Shown piece by piece: positions 8,055 to 11,744 of a stretch of 11,744 nt of DNA (position 1 is its first letter; every line of letters begins with the position of its first letter). A program made the translations under genes and the position numbers. Origin of the DNA: Rhizopus sp. PT2906 (lineage: Eukaryota; Mucoromycota; Mucoromycetes; Mucorales; Rhizopodaceae); contig JAMYHX010000806.1 of NCBI GenBank assembly GCA_025529335.1, forward strand, positions 1 through 11,744. The letters are read 5' to 3'. The notes under the pieces were generated by a model. The model had not been told where the DNA came from and did no database searches. It worked only from the letters and a program-made list of their open reading frames with translations.

Positions 8055-8886
8055 TGTTATGTAATGGTTTATAAGACACAAGATAAAGACCAAAGAAGTG
8101 CTCTTTGAGGCTAATCTTTATTCTGAGATAAAGACAGAAGGAACGTACAAATAAATTAATGATCTACAATTTATAGTTGCTATCAAATGGCTGGTAAGCC
8201 ATTATTCTAAGCGTGGATTATAATTATTGAGGATATGATTGAGTAACAGTTCCTGAACTCATAAAGAAAACTTTTAATTCGTTCCTGACACTAATATTAT
8301 TGTTCATTTCATGATTGAGATAACTTGAGGTTGATTTAAGAATAGAAAGACAAAAGACAGGGACAAACAAGTATTTGTGAGAATTCGTCTTTTCCTGAGA
8401 ATTGAAATAATTCAAAATACAATAAAAAAGAGGGCTTTATTTATACTTTTTGATGTGGACTAAATCAAGGCACGATCTGATTCGTTCTGTTACGGTTATG
8501 GTTAAAGCTGCGGTGCCTGGCTTACGACAATGATCTGGATGATTACTAAATAACTCTAATTGGTTATTCTTATTGTAAAGACTACGCATTGGAATAGTGC
8601 TTACAAATCACGATGTATTCCTTATTGACTACGCACAGACTCTGTCTTTTCCTAATATGGAAATTATAGCCTTCATTCTATAACAATGATCTGGGTTATG
8701 GTACTAATTTTACCATAAGAAGGATTATCTTTTAAAGAAGTGTATCCTTTCATATAAAGAAGTAACGATTTATATTTAAAGGAGAAATTATATTTAATTT
8801 GACTTATCACTAAAAGTGTGTATACGAAATCTTATAATATATGAATTCACTCTATTCATACTGATTGCAGACACTGTTCTACAACA
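8055..8886 (+). mobile_element. Long LTR-like unit with AGCTC target duplication
   Basis: Starts TGTTATGTAATGG, close to TGTGATATTTAATGG at the start of the solo LTR at 10704 and followed by the same TTTATAA. It ends TTCTACAACA, which inverts to TGTTGTAGAA. A perfect AGCTC lies immediately outside each end (8050-8054, 8887-8891). CTTTATT is at 8116-8122, 61 bp in, as in the other units. At 832 bp it is much longer than its relatives, so it may hold an internal insertion or duplication. A 12-bp direct repeat ACAATGATCTGG (8527-8538, 8683-8694) and GACTACGCA (8580-8588, 8627-8635) lie inside. The right end is less certain than the left. Confidence 0.5.
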
Positions 8887-8891
8887 AGCTC

Positions 8892-9375
8892 AACTTGCTG
8901 ATTCTTTGGTTTGAAGTATGAGTTATCTCCCCGAAAACTCATAAACTTAGCATTTTGTATTTTGATCAATACGAGTTGAATGAGTTAATCTGACGTACCG
9001 TCCTTAGACAGCTTTTGAATAGACCATTCTGATTATAACACAAACGATATAGTTTGGTCGAAAATCGGTAGTTACAGCTTGGCTATTAATGGACGATCTG
9101 GCTTGTTCACATCTTGTGGCAATAGTAAAATTGACCAATCGTATTAAATCGGACTACTTCCACATTGACTTGAGCTTATTATTTTCTTATTAATGTAGCT
9201 TCATGTTTTGAAAATACTAGCATTCCGTTTTCTTAATTTTTAGATGATCTTAGCTTCGATTGTTGTAGAATCAGCCTTGCTTAATCTCTGCAATTCTCAA
9301 ATATGGGGTGTTTCTCGAAATATATAATGAAATGTCCTATGAAAGTTGCATTCATCTTGCTTCGGGGATATGTTT
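8892..9375. other. Intergenic DNA upstream of the small spliced gene
   Basis: No supported coding frame; the frames present are short and start and stop without signals. Confidence 0.4.
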
Positions 9376-9427
9376 CATATTGCACTAGGCAGTGAGTTAA
9401 AACTATGTTTGCATAAAGTGCAATATG
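9376..9427. promoter_or_regulatory. 11-bp perfect inverted repeat upstream of the small gene
   Basis: CATATTGCACT at 9376-9386 is exactly inverted as AGTGCAATATG at 9417-9427, with 30 bp between. It lies 60-110 bp upstream of the TATA box of the gene at 9545, a place where a dimeric regulator could bind. A regulatory role is inference. Confidence 0.35.
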
Positions 9428-9486
9428 TTCCATGAAATACATTTTTAACCGTATATAGCAGTAGCGCGAGGACAATTATGGGTATC

Positions 9487-9494
9487 TATATAAA
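9487..9494 (+). promoter_or_regulatory. TATA box of the small spliced gene
   Basis: TATATAAA lies 50 bp before the ATG at 9545, with a pyrimidine-rich leader between, a normal fungal arrangement for a short 5' leader. Confidence 0.5.
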
Positions 9495-9544
9495 TGCCCA
9501 TTTCAACAGATCTTTAATTTCCATACCTTTTATCAATTCCCTTT

Positions 9545-9817
9545 ATGATTAACGAAGCAACTGACCAAGTAGTTCCCCAAATTGATTCAAATAATGACGT
9601 TGTGGTGCCACAGTCAAGTAAGTAGATCGATTTAACTTCTGGCATCATTAACTTATTTCACTTCATAGCAACGTCTACTTCGCCTCTAGCTCCACTCCTG
9701 TGGACATTGTTAGAAGAAGGGATGTATCGGGAGGAATATATGTACGCGGCTGCTGTCAATGAAAGGCATGACACTGAAGCTGCCCATGGTGATCAGGAAA
9801 TCGAATACCATGCTTAA
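9545..9817 (+). CDS. Small acidic protein of unknown function, two exons
   Basis: Exon 1 is 9545-9617 (24 codons plus one base). The intron is 9618-9668, 51 nt, with a perfect GTAAGT donor, a TTAAC branch-like site and an ATAG acceptor. Exon 2 is 9669-9817, ending TAA. Splicing gives 73 residues in one frame; without splicing the frame stops within a few codons, at TAG 9623-9625. A stop lies upstream in frame, so the ATG at 9545 is the likely start. The product is strongly acidic (14 Asp/Glu against 2 Arg). The first 30 residues are polar and probably disordered, residues 31-57 (from LAPLLWTLLEEG) could form an amphipathic helix with several Tyr, and the tail is charged. No signal peptide or membrane span. 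A TATA box at 9487 and AATAAA at 9835 complete a normal transcription unit. I do not recognise the family; an interaction or activation peptide is only a guess. Confidence 0.6.
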
Positions 9818-9834
9818 CTATAATAACGAAAGTC

Positions 9835-9840
9835 AATAAA
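9835..9840 (+). terminator. AATAAA polyadenylation signal of the small gene
   Basis: AATAAA 17 bp after the stop codon at 9815-9817, suited to end a compact transcript before the LTR-like unit that starts at 9889. Confidence 0.5.
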
Positions 9841-9888
9841 ATCCCAGCTGTTTTGCCTTTTATGCATATATTCCAAAATAAGTCTGTC

Positions 9889-10110
9889 TGTTTTGAACGG
9901 ATGGTTCAAAAGTATGATCAAAATAAAAAGATAAGGGCAACGATATAAATTAAAATCCTTCTTTATTAGAGAACTTAATTTATACCGAAAGAGGATGCGG
10001 TTTATGGAAGTCTTGAGAGTATTCCTATTTATACTAATTCAAGGTAGATGAGCGCTGATATAATAATTAGATGACTCGCTTAAGGAATAACCAATGTTGA
10101 AGATATACAC
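9889..10110 (+). mobile_element. LTR-like unit with probable CTGTC target duplication
   Basis: Starts TGTTTTGAAC. CTTTATT is at 9961-9967, 72 bp in, as in the other LTRs. CTGTC lies directly before it (9884-9888) and again at 10111-10115, but the right end reads ATACAC, so the terminal CA is followed by one extra base. An 8-bp inverted repeat TTTTGAAC/GTTCAAAA (9891-9898, 9904-9911) lies at its left end. The length (about 222 bp) is close to that of the LTR at 3616. Right boundary uncertain. Confidence 0.45.
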
Positions 10111-10470
10111 CTGTCGAGGTTCTAAATCATGCAGGTCATGTAAGACAAAGAAGGTTCATTGTTCTGTCATTATTACCGTCGTAACTATAATTAGATCGGT
10201 TCACAGGATTTGTGAGAATTCAGTTTATTTATTGGTTAATCTAACTTCTTGGTACAAGGTGATAATCTTGGATAAGAGCATCATCATCTTTATACACTGC
10301 TATACTTTAGTTTATTCAATCATTATTATAGTCAATGTTTATAGAAGAATGTTCCTTCACAACAATATCTTTTGTACAAATACTCACTATGCCTTAAAAC
10401 CTATGTTTGCCTTTTGTTGATTTATTACTGAGGCTTGCGGCCGTTGGCTTACGAAGCACGTATTTTATCT

Positions 10471-11210
10471 CTGTTGACAATGATCCGCTGTTAAATAGTA
10501 ACAAATGCCCTCCATAGTCAAGATAAAGCCGTCCTTTTGGTTTTTGAATTGTCAACTGTGTATTTCTGTTCTCTTAAGTCAATACCTTACGCTTTTATCG
10601 CAGTTTTAATATGGCGTTGGCATAAGTAAAAAAATGCTTATACTGGATTGTTGAAATGTTTACCTTGAAACTGATCACAACATCAGAATCTATAAATGAT
10701 GGATGTGATATTTAATGGTTTATAAATGTACTTGTTGTACCTGAGTTATAACAAGGAGAAAAAGACTGTATGTCGATGAGACTCTTGAACCTCTTTATTG
10801 GTGAGAAACAAGATGAGGAGCTCATAAATACAAAGTAAGGCTTAGTATATAAAACAGTAGTTTACAATCCGACATGCTGTAAATTAAATTAAAAAGGGTA
10901 CGTAATGCTAAATGTAGAATGACTATAAACAGTATAGTAATCGAGTAATCTCACACGAACATTAGTTAGTGAAGGAAGGATAAATATGACAATGGGCCTG
11001 GAATTAACTGAACCGCATTCGACAAAGTGACACTTTTGTTGATGTTCAATGTTAGAAAAGGGTACCAGTAATGATAAAAGAAGGAAATAAGGGTAACAAA
11101 CTGACAACTTTGGTAATAAAGAGGGTGAATAGATGGTACTGAAAGCATTTATGAGTGCGCGTGTAGCATATGGCCAATAGGATCACAAGATGGACCGGTT
11201 CGTATAGTTC
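10471..11210 (-). pseudogene. Relict gene copy X2, split by a solo LTR
   Basis: Near-identical to 3211-3610 on the same strand: 10500-10586 has one mismatch in 87 bp. The copy is split at 10704 by a 288-bp LTR. Outside the shared part it extends further (11100-11210) with similarity to the inverse of about 5690-5780 of the plus-strand gene; there LFITKVV and QYHLF are recognisable in the same frame. The LTR separates ...VQLIPGP from ...DSDVV of the family motif, so the copy cannot encode the intact segment. Product unknown. Confidence 0.5.
10704..10991 (+). mobile_element. Solo LTR nested in relict X2, with empty site known
   Basis: Starts TGTGATATTTA and ends TAAATATGACA, an 11-bp terminal inverted repeat with one mismatch. 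It is flanked by ATGGA (10699-10703) and ATGGG (10992-10996), a 5-bp duplication with one later change. The uninterrupted copy at 3437-3446 reads ATGGA followed by CCTGG, exactly the expected empty site. CTTTATT lies at 10793-10799. No internal genes. This is the firmest insertion in the window. Confidence 0.88.
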
Positions 11211-11217
11211 ATGAAGG

Positions 11218-11451
11218 ATCTTCGCCAAGTTCCTTCGTCAAGTGTCTTCATCAAGCGTATTCATGATGTGTCTTCAGCAAGAGTCTTCATAGTGGTTCTA
11301 CATCAAGTGTCTTCACAATATATCTTCACGAAGCGTCTTCATCAAGTGTATTCATGATGTGCCTTAATGATGTACCTTCATAATGTTTCTTTATAATATG
11401 TCTTCACCAAGCGTGTTCATGGTGTATCTTCAACAACTCTCTTTATGGAGC
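11218..11451. repeat. 13-bp minisatellite, 18 units without indels
   Basis: Eighteen consecutive 13-base units related to GTCTTCATCAAGC run without a single inserted or lost base. Units tend to vary between CATCAAG and CATGATG types, and GTATTCATGATGT occurs twice (11257-11269, 11348-11360). As 13 is not a multiple of 3, a frame through it repeats every 13 residues; the frame from ATG 11211 is open for 48 codons to TGA 11355-11357. I treat it as a non-coding minisatellite. Confidence 0.9.
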
Positions 11452-11543
11452 ACTGGTGACAATCAACTATCTCTCTTTCATCTCACTCCTGCTGCTCTTT
11501 ATACATTTACCAATTGATATAATAGGGCGTCTGGTAATGGATA

Positions 11544-11744
11544 CTGTCTAACCATAGCTCATCATCTAGGTCCTTCACTGGTCGTCTGCACATAAACAAA
11601 ATAACCTTGATGTCTTTACGAATATGCCTTCCACATATCTTCTTCCGCTGTTATCGTGATAGCTAGCTGTTCTGAAGAGTAAAAAGTTGACAAGGTCAAG
11701 TAAAGCTTGATTCCGGTTCCTTAGCTGCAAAGTATAAGCTTGGT
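11544..11744 (-). pseudogene. Relict gene copy X4, cut by the window edge
   Basis: Inverted copy of 6045-6245. The outer 77 bp (11668-11744) are identical to the inverse of 6045-6121, covering the end of an intron and most of the exon LRNRNQALLDL.... Further in, the match is looser but the next acceptor (GTGCAG) and the ACGACCAGTGAAG start of the following exon are kept. Two lesions are visible: the donor after the first exon is GGAAG in place of GTAAG, and an extra base after GAAG brings TGA into frame. The rest of the copy lies beyond the window. Confidence 0.55.

Noticed and set aside
9281..9475. 64-codon minus-strand frame upstream of the small gene
   Set aside because: It spans the inverted repeat, has no promoter or polyadenylation signals, and shows no recognisable features.
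1..11744. tRNA, rRNA, CRISPR arrays, complete transposases or reverse transcriptases
   Set aside because: Scanned both strands by eye; no B-box with matching acceptor stem, no regular spacer array and no long catalytic frame was found.

Overview
The window reads as eukaryotic, gene-poor, AT-rich DNA, most likely from a filamentous fungus. I lean towards an early-diverging (Mucoromycota-like) lineage, but only from style: short introns of about 50-70 nt with GTAAG donors and pyrimidine-AG acceptors, TATA and AATAAA signals, homopolymer runs and many solo LTRs. No bacterial operon, rRNA, tRNA or CRISPR is visible. No long open frame looks like a conserved enzyme. The coding signal that exists lies in small exons and becomes visible only when introns are removed.

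Layout. 1-390 holds a minus-strand fragment of an intron-bearing family, and its inverted partner is at 4425-4936. 400-2440 is mostly featureless apart from a GC-rich, hairpin-forming island at 1140-1285. 2443-2640 is one copy of a diverged promoter-like repeat whose sister lies at 7441-7632. 3211-3610 is a minus-strand relict copy of a second family; it is followed by a solo LTR (3616-3825). 5568-6963 is the best-preserved family member, a candidate multi-exon gene whose exon phases all agree; a solo LTR (6974-7275) sits just behind it. 8055-8886 is a longer LTR-like unit. 9545-9817 is a compact two-exon gene with its own TATA box, intron and polyadenylation signal. 9889-10110 is another LTR-like unit. 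10471-11210 is a relict split by a solo LTR (10704-10991). 11218-11451 is a 13-bp minisatellite. 11544-11744 is a further inverted relict running off the window edge.

Interpretation. The window looks like a graveyard in which a small multi-exon gene family was duplicated in both orientations and later hit by one family of LTR retrotransposons. These survive only as solo LTRs, all in the same orientation. The two candidate living genes (5568-6963 and 9545-9817) encode proteins I do not recognise, and nothing ties them into a shared pathway. I found no defence or biosynthetic system. The most informative features are the nested insertion with a readable empty site, the phase-consistent exon chain, and the small spliced gene.
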